A DNA stretch of 7,877 bases, from NCBI GenBank assembly GCA_002305725.1, contig DBQM01000007.1, positions 1-7,877 on the forward strand, read 5' to 3'. The DNA is from Ruminococcus sp. UBA1394 (GTDB lineage: Bacteria > Bacillota > Clostridia > Oscillospirales > Ruminococcaceae). The position numbers were made by a program, and so were the translations under genes. Positions 1-7,335 of this stretch are shown one piece after another (positions within the stretch are counted from its first letter, which is position 1; each line of letters starts with the position of its first letter). The notes beneath the pieces were generated by a model, which worked only from the letters and a program-made list of their open reading frames with translations, did no database searches and had not been told where the DNA came from.

Positions 1-872
1 AGAGGGGTTTTTAGAGGTGCCCAAAAGTCAGTGATATTTTTATAATAGCTGTTGTCCTTAAAGCTGTCACGGACCTGTTCAAGCTTTTCCTGCAGACAGT
101 TCTTGTAAACCGGCACTTCATAGGACATAAAGGTGTCAATCTGGAAATTTGCTCTGTGCTTGAACGGAAGAATGTATTTGTCCTCGCCCTCCGAAACGCT
201 TTCAAAGAAGCTGAAAACAGACGGTATATCACGGCCTCTGAAAAGACAGTCACGGCACAGACGGCGCATAAGACGTATCATTCTCGGGTGGAGAAGCCGG
301 TTTGTGTCCGATTTAAGACGTGTACGGACGCTTATATATGCGCACAGGGCAAAGTCGCCGCAGTCGCCTGTTACAAGAGGATTCAGCGCATGGATTCCTT
401 CAAGTATTGCTATACTGCCCTCTTCACGCTGAAAGGGTACATATCCGCTTCTGTCCTGTATTTTGAAGTCGAAAACCGGCATCATGAACTCGTCACCGTT
501 TTCAAGCATTTTAAGATGTTCCTGCAGGAGCGGAAGGTCGGTGCAGTATGGGGATTCAAGGTCGATTTTACCGTTTTTATCTCTGGGCATATCCGGAGAT
601 TTATTTGAACGGAAGTAATTGTCAAGGGAGATTACACTGCTTTTGCAGCCATAATCTCTGTAAAGCACACGGGAGATCTCGTTTGCAGTTGAGGTCTTGC
701 CGGAGCCTGACGGTCCCGAAATCAGAAGAACAGGGTGGGTCTGTTTGTTATCGTTTACAGCCCTGCAAAGCTGTTCTATCTGACTGGAATAATTGTTTTC
801 TGCATCGCAGACAAGCTTGTGAGCGTCCTCGTTTATATTCTGGTTTAATGATTTAATATTGATATATTTCAT
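1..872 (-). CDS. Uridine kinase-family nucleoside kinase, 3' end beyond the window (partial)
   Basis: Reading the minus strand from the ATG at 872 gives 290 codons without a stop, running off the left edge, so the C-terminus is missing. Residues 53-61 are a P-loop (GPSGSGKTS). SLDNYFR at 82-88 matches the conserved Asp/Tyr segment after the P-loop in uridine kinases, AILEGIHALNP at 155-165 matches their EGIHALNP motif, and the Arg-rich stretch 197-214 (RMIR...RGR) matches the lid region. Family knowledge: these enzymes transfer phosphate from ATP (or GTP) to uridine, cytidine or related substrates in the cytoplasm. About 50 residues precede the P-loop, longer than in classical Udk, so this resembles the larger clostridial nucleoside kinase group; the exact substrate cannot be read from sequence. 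The start is supported by AAGGCAGG at 881-888, eight bases upstream, and by a promoter behind it. It is transcribed away from the arylacetate operon and shows no obvious functional link to it. Phosphoribulokinase is the less likely alternative. Confidence 0.85.
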   Translation of the reverse strand, partial: MKYINIKSLNQNINEDAHKLVCDAENNYSSQIEQLCRAVNDNKQTHPVLLISGPSGSGKTSTANEISRVLYRDYGCKSSVISLDNYFRSNKSPDMPRDKNGKIDLESPYCTDLPLLQEHLKMLENGDEFMMPVFDFKIQDRSGYVPFQREEGSIAILEGIHALNPLVTGDCGDFALCAYISVRTRLKSDTNRLLHPRMIRLMRRLCRDCLFRGRDIPSVFSFFESVSEGEDKYILPFKHRANFQIDTFMSYEVPVYKNCLQEKLEQVRDSFKDNSYYKNITDFWAPLKTP

Positions 873-904
873 AGTCTGAACCTGCCTTTCTGCTATATAT
901 GTAT

Positions 905-933
905 ATTATACTATATTTCCGCTGATTAATCAA
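905..933 (-). promoter_or_regulatory. Sigma-A-type promoter of the nucleoside kinase gene
   Basis: On the minus strand, TTGATT (928-933) and a perfect TATAAT (905-910) are separated by exactly 17 bases. Transcription would start near 898, giving a leader of about 26 bases that includes the AAGGCAGG ribosome binding site. The -35 box sits inside a 10-base perfect palindrome (TGATTAATCA, 923-932), which may be chance in A/T-rich DNA. Confidence 0.75.
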
Positions 934-958
934 CACTGCACAACAGATTAAATGAAAT

Positions 959-987
959 TTATTTTTGTTATATCTGCACAAAAATAA
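959..987. promoter_or_regulatory. Inverted repeat in the divergent control region, possible operator
   Basis: The arm TTATTTTTGT (959-968) is repeated as its exact reverse complement at 978-987, with a 9-base spacer (969-977). The 10-bp arms are perfect. The site lies upstream of both divergent promoters, about 25 bases behind the kinase -35 box and about 54 behind the operon -35 box, so a bound regulator could act as an activator for either side. The arms are A/T-rich, so chance is a real alternative, and no regulator gene is in the window. Confidence 0.4.
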
Positions 988-1040
988 TCATCGTTAATAC
1001 TTGAAAAGTAACAAATTAGTCTGCAGATTCTGTAAAACTA

Positions 1041-1069
1041 TATACATTTTTATAAAAAAATGATATAAT
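1041..1069 (+). promoter_or_regulatory. Extended -10 promoter of the arylacetate operon
   Basis: A perfect TATAAT (1064-1069) is preceded by TGA, forming the TGnTATAAT extended -10 element (1061-1069). TATACA (1041-1046) lies 17 bases upstream and matches four of six -35 consensus bases. Transcription would start near 1076, giving a leader of about 40 bases, too short for a riboswitch or T-box; none is visible. Confidence 0.75.
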
Positions 1070-1097
1070 TATACTTATACATTTTTACTACAAACGG

Positions 1098-1105
1098 AAA
1101 GAGGA
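1098..1105 (+). promoter_or_regulatory. Ribosome binding site of the first ligase gene
   Basis: AAAGAGGA lies about 10 bases before the ATG at 1116. It favours this start over the internal ATG at 1143, which has no purine-rich site in front of it. Confidence 0.7.
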
Positions 1106-1115
1106 ATCTATTAAA

Positions 1116-2411
1116 ATGTTTTTTCAGAAAGACATAGAAACTATGCCAAGAAAAAAAATTGAGGAAATTCAGCTTGAAAGACTCAGATGGCTTGTTGACT
1201 ATTGCAGCAATAACGTTAAATTTTACCATGACCGACTTGAAAAAGCCGGCGTTACTGCTGAAAAAATCAAGACGCTTGATGACATTCAGTACATACCTTA
1301 CACAACGAAGGACGATATCCGTGATAACTATCCTTTCGGTCTTTTCGGACAGCCTGTCAAGAAAATTGTCAGAATCCATGCGTCCAGCGGTACTACCGGG
1401 AAGCCGACAGTTGTGGGATACACAAAAAACGATATTGAAAACTGGAGCGACTGCATGGCAAGACTCTGCATGGCTGCCGGTGCGACTGAGGACGATATTT
1501 TCCAGATAGCTTTCGGCTACGGACTTTTTACCGGTGCCCTGGGACTGCATTACGGTCTTGAAAAAATTGGTGCAACAGTTGTTCCGACATCAAGCGGCAA
1601 CACAGAAAAACAGATAATGCTCATGCAGGATTTCCAGACTACAGGACTTGTTTCAACGCCGTCCTACGCTCAGTATATCGGCGAAACTGCAAAGGAAATG
1701 GGCGTTATTGACAAAATCAATCTGAAGCTCGGCCTTTTCGGCTCTGAGGGCTGTACCGAGGAAATGAGAAGTCAGATTGAAAAAACTCTCGGTCTTTTTG
1801 CAACGGACAACTACGGTATGAGCGAGCTTATGGGACCGGGCGTTTCCGGCGAATGTAACCTCAGATGCGGTATGCACATAAACGAGGACCACTTCCTTGC
1901 CGAGGTTATTGACCCCCAGACTCTTGAAGTACTGCCGAAAGGCTCACAGGGCGAGCTTGTTGTTACAACGCTCACAAAAGAGGGTATTCCTATGCTGCGC
2001 TACCGTACAAAGGATATCACACAGATTGACTATGAACCATGCAAGTGCGGAAGAACATTTGCGAGAATGGCAAAAATCAAGGGCAGAACAGACGATATGC
2101 TCAAAATCAGAGGAGTCAACGTGTTCCCGTCACAGATTGAAAGCGTTCTTATGGGATTTGACAGAATCGCTCCTCATTATCAGCTTGTTGTTACACGTTC
2201 AAATTACTCCGACCATCTCGAAGTAAAGGTTGAACTTGCAGACGGTTCACTGCTTGAAAATTACGCAGAACTTGAAGCTCTGAGAGAGTCTATCCACCAC
2301 AATCTCAAAACAGTTCTCGGCATTGAAACAAAGGTTTCTCTTGTTGAGCACAAGTCCCTTGAAAGATTTCAGGGCAAGGCAAAGAGAATTGTTGATTTAA
2401 GAAACAGCTGA
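1116..2411 (+). CDS. paaK: Phenylacetate-CoA ligase family protein, first copy (arylacetate activation)
   Basis: This 431-residue protein has the full length and motif order of the PaaK family of adenylate-forming enzymes: ASSGTTGKP (89-97, phosphate-binding loop), YGMSE (233-237), RYRTKD (295-300), the hinge segment GRTDDMLKIRGVNVFP (from 323), and GKAKR near the C-terminus (420-424, carrying the expected catalytic Lys region). The reaction is arylacetate + ATP + CoA to arylacetyl-CoA + AMP + PPi, in the cytoplasm. Conserved C247, H254, C309 and C311 could form a metal site (inference). Oddity: the loop that reads GAEPW in the second copy is GSEGC here (209-213), which may alter substrate or adenine contacts. 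It is the first gene of the operon and its stop overlaps the next start. Coenzyme F390 synthetase belongs to the same family, but nothing here suggests F420 use. The family call is firm; the natural substrate (phenylacetate, indoleacetate, hydroxyphenylacetate) is not resolved. Confidence 0.93.
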   Translation: MFFQKDIETMPRKKIEEIQLERLRWLVDYCSNNVKFYHDRLEKAGVTAEKIKTLDDIQYIPYTTKDDIRDNYPFGLFGQPVKKIVRIHASSGTTGKPTVVGYTKNDIENWSDCMARLCMAAGATEDDIFQIAFGYGLFTGALGLHYGLEKIGATVVPTSSGNTEKQIMLMQDFQTTGLVSTPSYAQYIGETAKEMGVIDKINLKLGLFGSEGCTEEMRSQIEKTLGLFATDNYGMSELMGPGVSGECNLRCGMHINEDHFLAEVIDPQTLEVLPKGSQGELVVTTLTKEGIPMLRYRTKDITQIDYEPCKCGRTFARMAKIKGRTDDMLKIRGVNVFPSQIESVLMGFDRIAPHYQLVVTRSNYSDHLEVKVELADGSLLENYAELEALRESIHHNLKTVLGIETKVSLVEHKSLERFQGKAKRIVDLRNS

Positions 2412-3226
2412 TGAAAAAGCTTTTTGTATCTGACCTTGACGGCACTCTGCTGAGTCCCGATGGAATAATCACGGATTATACGGCTGAAACCATAAATTCA
2501 CTTGTAAAAAGCGGACTGAATTTCACTTTTGCTACTGCCCGTTCAGTTTATTCGGCAAAACCGATAACCGGAAAACTTGATATCAATGTACCTTGTATAC
2601 TCATGAACGGCGTCAGCGTTTATGATCTGAAAACAGGCAGGTATATCAGAAATGAGTTTATACCGAAAGAGGTTTCGCAGGAAATAATTGAAAGCTTTGA
2701 AAGGCATAATGTACCATGCTTTATGTATAAAATAAACAGGGACATACTTTCGGCTCATTATACCGAGCTTACCCCGTCGGTTATGAGAAGCTTTGCTGAA
2801 GAGCGAAAAAACAAGTACGGCAAGCCTTTTATACATTGTGAACGGTTTGCGGCTGACTGCGATATTGTCTATTTTACCGTAACGGACGACCATGAAAAGC
2901 TGCTGCCACTTGAAAGGGAGATTTCCGGAATTGAGGGTGCTTGTCATGCCTTTTACAGCGATACATATACTGACAAATGGTATCTTGAAGTATTTTCGGC
3001 AAAGGCGTCAAAGGCAAACGGCATAAAATTTCTGCGTGAAGAATATGGTTTTGATTATGTCACAGCTTTCGGGGACAATTTTAATGACCTGCCTATGTTT
3101 GAGGTTTCAGATTACAGAGTTGCTGTCGGGAATGCCGCCCGTCAGGTAAAGGAAACTGCTGATTTTACGGCGGAGCCCAATTCCTGTGACGGTGTGGCAA
3201 AATGGCTTTTGTATAATTTTACATAA
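2411..3226 (+). CDS. Cof-type HAD-superfamily phosphatase
   Basis: This 271-residue protein has all four HAD motifs in order: DLDGT at 8-12 (D8 nucleophile, D10 acid/base), the Thr of FATARS at 42, Lys201 in SKANGI, and GDNFND at 221-226 (metal-binding Asp pair). The long cap between motifs II and III and the length fit the Cof/IIB subfamily, which dephosphorylates sugar phosphates, nucleotides, FMN or pyridoxal phosphate in the cytoplasm; substrate cannot be predicted from sequence. Its ATG overlaps the TGA of the ligase in a TGATG, and no good ribosome binding site precedes it, so translation probably depends on ribosomes finishing the ligase gene. It therefore should be made in step with the ligase. 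Whether it serves the arylacetate pathway or is a hitch-hiking housekeeping phosphatase is open. It has no signal peptide or membrane segment. Confidence 0.9.
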   Translation: MKKLFVSDLDGTLLSPDGIITDYTAETINSLVKSGLNFTFATARSVYSAKPITGKLDINVPCILMNGVSVYDLKTGRYIRNEFIPKEVSQEIIESFERHNVPCFMYKINRDILSAHYTELTPSVMRSFAEERKNKYGKPFIHCERFAADCDIVYFTVTDDHEKLLPLEREISGIEGACHAFYSDTYTDKWYLEVFSAKASKANGIKFLREEYGFDYVTAFGDNFNDLPMFEVSDYRVAVGNAARQVKETADFTAEPNSCDGVAKWLLYNFT

Positions 3227-3243
3227 TGAAAGGATTTGGATAA

Positions 3244-4971
3244 ATGAAGAAATTAATGCTTGGCAACGAGGCGTTTGCCAGAGGATTATTTGAAGGCGGA
3301 TGTCAGCTTATTTCAAGCTATCCGGGTACACCATCTACTGAAATAACAGAATTTGGTGCAAAATATGAAGAAATGTATGCAGAATGGGCGCCGAATGAAA
3401 AGGTTGCCATGGAAACTGCTCTCGGTGCGTCAATTGCCGGTGCAAGAAGCTTCTGCGGTATGAAACACGTTGGTCTTAACGTTGCTGCTGACCCTCTTTA
3501 CACAGCGGCATATACAGGCGTTAACGGCGGTATGGTAATTGCCGTTGCAGACGACCCGGGAATGCACTCCTCTCAGAACGAACAGGACAGCCGCCATCAT
3601 GCAATTGCGTCAAAGGTGCTTATGCTTGAACCGTCTGATTCTGCTGAATGCAAGGAATTTGTAAAACAGGGCTTTGAGCTTTCAGAGCAGTTTGACACAC
3701 CTGTTATTATAAGACTTTCAACAAGAGTTTCCCACTCACAGAGCAGTGTTGAGCTTTGCGACAGAGAAAATGTTCCAACAAAGCCATACGAAAAGAATCC
3801 TCAGAAATATGTCATGATGCCGGCTTACGCAAAGGGCAGACACGTTTTCGTTGAGGAGAGGACTAAAAAGCTTATTGAGTACGGCGAAACTTCTCCGCTG
3901 AATACTGTTGAGATAAACGGCACAGATGTTGGCGTTATCACAAGCGGTATCGCTTACCAGTACGCAAAAGAGGCGCTGGGCGACAGTGTTTCCTACCTGA
4001 AGCTTGGCATCGTAAATCCGCTGCCTGTTAATATAATCAAGGATTTTGCTGAAAAGTTCAAAACAGTTTATGTTATTGAGGAACTTGACGATATTATCGA
4101 AACTCACTGCAAAAAGCTTGGTCTGAACGTTATCGGCAAGGAGCTTTTCGGCTTTATTGGTGAACTTTCACAGGCAATTATTGCTGACAAGATACTCGGA
4201 AAGAAAACTGAATTTACTGAATTTACTGAAAATGTTCCGGTACGTCCTCCGGTTATGTGTGCAGGCTGTCCTCACAGAGGTCTTTTCTATTCGCTGGCTA
4301 AAAACAAGATTACAGTTTCCGGCGATATCGGCTGTTACACTCTGGGCGCCGCTGCTCCTCTTAATTCAATGGATTCAACTATCTGCATGGGTGCGTCAAT
4401 ATCCGCACTCCACGGCATGAACAAGATAAGAGGCGCTGAGGGCGAAAAGAAAACTGTTGCCGTAATCGGTGATTCAACCTTTATCCACAGCGGTATCACA
4501 GGACTTATCAACATTGCCTACAACGCTACAAACTCAACCGTTATTATTCTTGACAACTCTATTACCGGTATGACTGGTCACCAGCAGAACCCTACAACAG
4601 GCTACAACTTAAAGGGCGACCCTGCATCAAAGGTTTCGCTGGAGGCGCTCTGCAAGGCTGTGGGAATCAACAGAGTAAGAGTTGTTGACCCTTACAACAT
4701 GAAGGAAACAGAAGCGGCAGTCCTTGAAGAGCTTGCTGTTGAAGAACCTTCTGTTATTATATCAAGACGTCCGTGCGCACTGCTTAAATATGTAAAGCAC
4801 AAGCCTGCGCTGAATGTTGACAAGGATAAATGCCGTTCATGCAAGATGTGTCTGAAAATCGGATGTCCTGCAATTTCCATTAAGGACGGCAAGGCTGAAA
4901 TTGACAAGACACTGTGCGTCGGCTGCGGAATATGTACTGAAATGTGCAGGTTTGACGCTATTGCTGAATAA
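3244..4971 (+). CDS. iorA: Indolepyruvate:ferredoxin oxidoreductase, alpha subunit
   Basis: IorA with IorB interconverts an arylpyruvate + CoA + oxidised ferredoxin with arylacetyl-CoA + CO2 + reduced ferredoxin, a TPP- and iron-sulfur-dependent cytoplasmic reaction. The 575 residues are near usual length. In order: an N-terminal pyrimidine-binding domain with SYPGTPSTE near the start and the DDPGMHSSQNEQDSR signature; CAGCPHRG at 339-346; GDIGCYTLG at 360-368; the TPP/Mg motif from GDS (409-411) to DN (437-438); and a C-terminal ferredoxin domain with two 4Fe-4S sites, C530/C533/C536/C541 and C558/C561/C564/C568. The fourth Cys of the second site is followed by Arg, not the Pro common in ferredoxins. 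A 9-base tandem repeat encodes TEFTEFTE (322-329) in the linker before CAGCPHRG. AAAGGA at 3229-3234 supports the start. With ligases on both sides, the reductive, carboxylating direction is plausible. Confidence 0.96.
   Translation: MKKLMLGNEAFARGLFEGGCQLISSYPGTPSTEITEFGAKYEEMYAEWAPNEKVAMETALGASIAGARSFCGMKHVGLNVAADPLYTAAYTGVNGGMVIAVADDPGMHSSQNEQDSRHHAIASKVLMLEPSDSAECKEFVKQGFELSEQFDTPVIIRLSTRVSHSQSSVELCDRENVPTKPYEKNPQKYVMMPAYAKGRHVFVEERTKKLIEYGETSPLNTVEINGTDVGVITSGIAYQYAKEALGDSVSYLKLGIVNPLPVNIIKDFAEKFKTVYVIEELDDIIETHCKKLGLNVIGKELFGFIGELSQAIIADKILGKKTEFTEFTENVPVRPPVMCAGCPHRGLFYSLAKNKITVSGDIGCYTLGAAAPLNSMDSTICMGASISALHGMNKIRGAEGEKKTVAVIGDSTFIHSGITGLINIAYNATNSTVIILDNSITGMTGHQQNPTTGYNLKGDPASKVSLEALCKAVGINRVRVVDPYNMKETEAAVLEELAVEEPSVIISRRPCALLKYVKHKPALNVDKDKCRSCKMCLKIGCPAISIKDGKAEIDKTLCVGCGICTEMCRFDAIAE
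4207..4230 (+). repeat. 9-base in-frame tandem repeat within iorA
   Basis: ACTGAATTT occurs twice in a row (4207-4215, 4216-4224), followed by a partial third unit ACTGAA. It encodes a TEF repeat in what should be the linker between the N-terminal domains and the TPP-binding half, where length changes would be tolerated. Confidence 0.7.
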
Positions 4972-4989
4972 ACGGAGGTTATTGAATAA

Positions 4990-5565
4990 ATGGATACTAA
5001 ATCAATTATGATAGTCGGCGTGGGCGGACAGGGAAGTCTGCTGGCGTCAAGAATAATCGGAAACGTTCTGCTTTCACAGGGCTTTGACGTTAAGGTGAGC
5101 GAAGTCCATGGAATGTCCCAGAGAGGCGGTTCAGTCGTTACATACGTTAAATACGGCGACAAGGTTTATTCTCCGGTAATTGAAAAGGGTGAGGCGGATA
5201 TTATCGTTTCATTTGAACTGTTGGAAGCTGCAAGATGGCTTTCGTATCTTAAAAGGGGCGGTCACCTTATCACTTCAACACAGACTCTTGACCCAATGCC
5301 GGTAATAACAGGTGCGGCGCAGTACCCGACCGATATCGTTGAAAAAATAAAGGGACTGGGCGTTGACATAATTGCTGCTGACGCTCTTTCACTTGCAGAA
5401 GAAGCAGGAAACGCAAAGGCTTCAAACGTTGTACTTATGGGACTTATTGCGTCGAAGATGAGTTTTGATGACGAGGTATGGAAAGACGCAATAAAGAATT
5501 GTGTACCGGAAAAATTCCTTGAACTGAATCTTAAAGCTTTCGAGCTTGGTAAAAATATAGAATAA
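4990..5565 (+). CDS. iorB: Indolepyruvate:ferredoxin oxidoreductase, beta subunit
   Basis: This 191-residue protein is the small partner of IorA and matches the gamma domain of 2-oxoacid:ferredoxin oxidoreductases, which contributes to CoA handling. Near the N-terminus is GVGGQGS (10-16), the glycine-rich hallmark, followed by SEVHGMSQRGGSV (37-49), the second conserved signature of IorB and PorG-like subunits. The length is the usual one for a stand-alone IorB, with no fused extra domain. GGAGG at 4974-4978 lies 11 bases before the ATG, and the gene follows iorA after 18 bases, so the two subunits should be made together. Nothing looks truncated or mutated. Confidence 0.95.
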   Translation: MDTKSIMIVGVGGQGSLLASRIIGNVLLSQGFDVKVSEVHGMSQRGGSVVTYVKYGDKVYSPVIEKGEADIIVSFELLEAARWLSYLKRGGHLITSTQTLDPMPVITGAAQYPTDIVEKIKGLGVDIIAADALSLAEEAGNAKASNVVLMGLIASKMSFDDEVWKDAIKNCVPEKFLELNLKAFELGKNIE

Positions 5566-5570
5566 GGAGA
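5564..5570 (+). promoter_or_regulatory. Ribosome binding site of the second ligase, overlapping the iorB stop
   Basis: AAGGAGA begins inside the TAA stop codon of iorB (5563-5565) and ends five bases before the ATG at 5576. Ribosomes terminating on iorB would sit on this site, which suggests coupled translation of the two genes. Confidence 0.65.
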
Positions 5571-5575
5571 AATCA

Positions 5576-6877
5576 ATGGAAAAATACTGGAACAAAAATA
5601 TGGAGTGCGCCACAAGAGATGAAATGAGGGCACTCCAGAGCTTCAGACTTTCTCAGACGGTAAGACGTGTTTACGAAAACGTACCATATTACCGTGAAAG
5701 AATGGAAAAGGCAGGGGTCACTCCCGACGATATCCACAGCGTTGATGACCTGAAAAAGCTGCCCTTTACCATGAAACAGGACCTGAGAGATACCTACCCT
5801 TACGGTCTGTTCGCAGTACCTATGGACCAGGTCGTAAGACTTCACGCTTCAAGCGGTACTACCGGCAAGCAGATAGTTGTAGGCTATACTCAGAATGACC
5901 TTGACGTGTGGGCTGAATGCTGTGCAAGAGCGCTGACTGCGGCTGGTGCTGACAACAAGGACTTCATGCACGTTTCCTACGGCTACGGTCTTTTCACAGG
6001 CGGTCTGGGACTTCACGGCGGTGCGGAAAAGGTCGGAATGACTGTAATCCCGGTTTCCACAGGAAATACAAATCGTCAGATAAACATTATCAAGGACTTC
6101 GGTTCCACATTTATCTGCTGTACACCGTCCTATGCGCTTTACCTTGCTGAAACAATGGAGGAAATGGGTATCACAAAGGACGATATCAAACTGAAAGCCG
6201 GACTTTTCGGTGCAGAGCCATGGACAGAGGAAATGCGTCAGGAAATTGAAAGCAAGCTTGGACTGAAAGCTTTTGATATTTACGGTCTGACTGAAATAAT
6301 CGGTCCGGGTGTTGCATTTGAGTGCAGTGAGCAGACTGGTATGCATATCAACGAGGACAACTTCATTGCCGAAACTATTGACCCGGACACAGGAGAGGTT
6401 CTTCCGGAGGGAGAGCAGGGCGAGATTGTATTCACATGTATCACCAAAGAGGCGTTCCCGCTGCTCAGATACAGAACAAGGGATATCGGCATATTAAAGC
6501 GTGAGAAATGCTCATGCGGCAGAACACTCATCAAGATGATGAAGCCGGCAGGACGTTCTGACGATATGCTTATTATCAGAGGCGTAAATGTCTTCCCGTC
6601 ACAGGTTGAAAGCGTACTGCTCCAGCTTGGAAACACAGCACCATATTATCAGCTTATCGTTGACAGAGTTGACAATACTGACACTCTTGAAATTCAGGTT
6701 GAAATTTCTCCTGAAATGTTCTCAGATACTGTAAAGAGCCTTGAGGACCAGGAGAAAATAATCAAGAACGCAATTGACTCTACCCTTGGCATCTCAGCAA
6801 AGATCAGACTTGTTGAGCCAAAGACAATTCAGAGAACTGAGGGCAAGGCAGTAAGAGTTATTGATAAACGTAAATAA
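5576..6877 (+). CDS. paaK: Phenylacetate-CoA ligase family protein, second copy (arylacetate activation)
   Basis: This 433-residue paralogue of the first ligase carries the same motif set: ASSGTTGK (91-98), GAEPW (212-216, the form I regard as typical of the family), YGLTE (236-240), RYRTRD (298-303), the hinge GRSDDML (326-332) leading into IRGVNVFP, and GKAVR (423-427). It catalyses ATP-dependent formation of an arylacetyl-CoA with release of AMP and PPi. The putative Cys/His metal cluster is kept (C250, H257, C312, C314). The two copies align end to end with few gaps and share long identical blocks, but differ at positions next to motifs: Q for P after GTTGK, TE for SE in the adenine-contact motif, and GAEPW for GSEGC. 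This fits duplication followed by a change in substrate range. It sits directly after iorB, the arrangement often seen for IorAB-ligase pairs, so this copy is the likelier dedicated partner of IorAB (inference). Confidence 0.94.
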   Translation: MEKYWNKNMECATRDEMRALQSFRLSQTVRRVYENVPYYRERMEKAGVTPDDIHSVDDLKKLPFTMKQDLRDTYPYGLFAVPMDQVVRLHASSGTTGKQIVVGYTQNDLDVWAECCARALTAAGADNKDFMHVSYGYGLFTGGLGLHGGAEKVGMTVIPVSTGNTNRQINIIKDFGSTFICCTPSYALYLAETMEEMGITKDDIKLKAGLFGAEPWTEEMRQEIESKLGLKAFDIYGLTEIIGPGVAFECSEQTGMHINEDNFIAETIDPDTGEVLPEGEQGEIVFTCITKEAFPLLRYRTRDIGILKREKCSCGRTLIKMMKPAGRSDDMLIIRGVNVFPSQVESVLLQLGNTAPYYQLIVDRVDNTDTLEIQVEISPEMFSDTVKSLEDQEKIIKNAIDSTLGISAKIRLVEPKTIQRTEGKAVRVIDKRK

Positions 6878-6892
6878 AAGGAGGATATCATT

Positions 6893-7321
6893 ATGGTAAA
6901 ACAGATTTCTATTTTTGTTGAAAACAAGCCGGGCAGACTTAAAGCAATGACAAATATTCTCAAAGACAACGGTGTTGATATCCGTGCGCTTTCAATTGCG
7001 GACACAAAGGATTTCGGTATTCTAAGAATTATTGTAAATGATCCGGAAAAAGCCTGTGCTGCGCTGAAAGACGCCGACTGTACTGTTACAATAACCGACG
7101 TACTTGCTGTTGGTGTTGATGACTGTCCGGGCGGACTTGCAAAGGTTATGGATACGCTTTATGACAATAAGATAAGCGTTGAATATATGTATGCATTTGT
7201 AAGCAAATCTGAAAACATTGCTTATGTGATACTCAGAGTTGCAGATAACAAATATGCTGCAGATGTACTGAGCAAAGCAGGAATTAAACTGCTTACAAGC
7301 CAGGAAATTTATGATATGTAA
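6893..7321 (+). CDS. Tandem ACT-domain protein, probable amino-acid sensor
   Basis: The 142 residues are almost entirely two ACT domains. The first (about 3-68) contains ENKPGRLKAM with G14 at the usual ligand-binding turn; the second (about 70-138) repeats the pattern with DDCPGGLAKV and G80. ACT domains generally bind amino acids at dimer interfaces and control enzymes or transcription. There is no DNA-binding or catalytic domain, so it probably acts by binding another protein. Small stand-alone ACT proteins are often found beside paaK and ior genes (family knowledge), and its position straight after the second ligase suggests it senses Phe, Tyr or Trp, or an aryl acid, and tunes the ligases or IorAB; this role is inferred. 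A near-perfect AAGGAGG at 6878-6884, eight bases from the ATG, predicts strong translation. No membrane segment is visible. Confidence 0.9.
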   Translation: MVKQISIFVENKPGRLKAMTNILKDNGVDIRALSIADTKDFGILRIIVNDPEKACAALKDADCTVTITDVLAVGVDDCPGGLAKVMDTLYDNKISVEYMYAFVSKSENIAYVILRVADNKYAADVLSKAGIKLLTSQEIYDM

Positions 7322-7335
7322 CGGAGGAAAAAACA

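Noticed and set aside
133..856. Several plus-strand open frames (133-432, 156-608, 548-856) on the left side
   Set aside because: They lie antisense to the minus-strand nucleoside kinase, whose P-loop and other motifs are unmistakable; they have no ribosome binding sites and no recognisable motifs.
1076..1115. Riboswitch or T-box leader for the arylacetate operon
   Set aside because: Only about 40 bases lie between the predicted start point and the ATG, with no stem structure or attenuator.
1050..1550. Minus-strand open frame of 166 codons over the promoter and start of the first ligase
   Set aside because: It is a shadow of the ligase gene, low in plausible domain content, and covers the operon promoter.
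3212..3217. TATAAT just before iorA as an internal promoter
   Set aside because: No acceptable -35 box at 16-18 bases (acggtg or gacggt), no TGn extension, and it overlaps the end of the phosphatase coding sequence in A/T-rich sequence.
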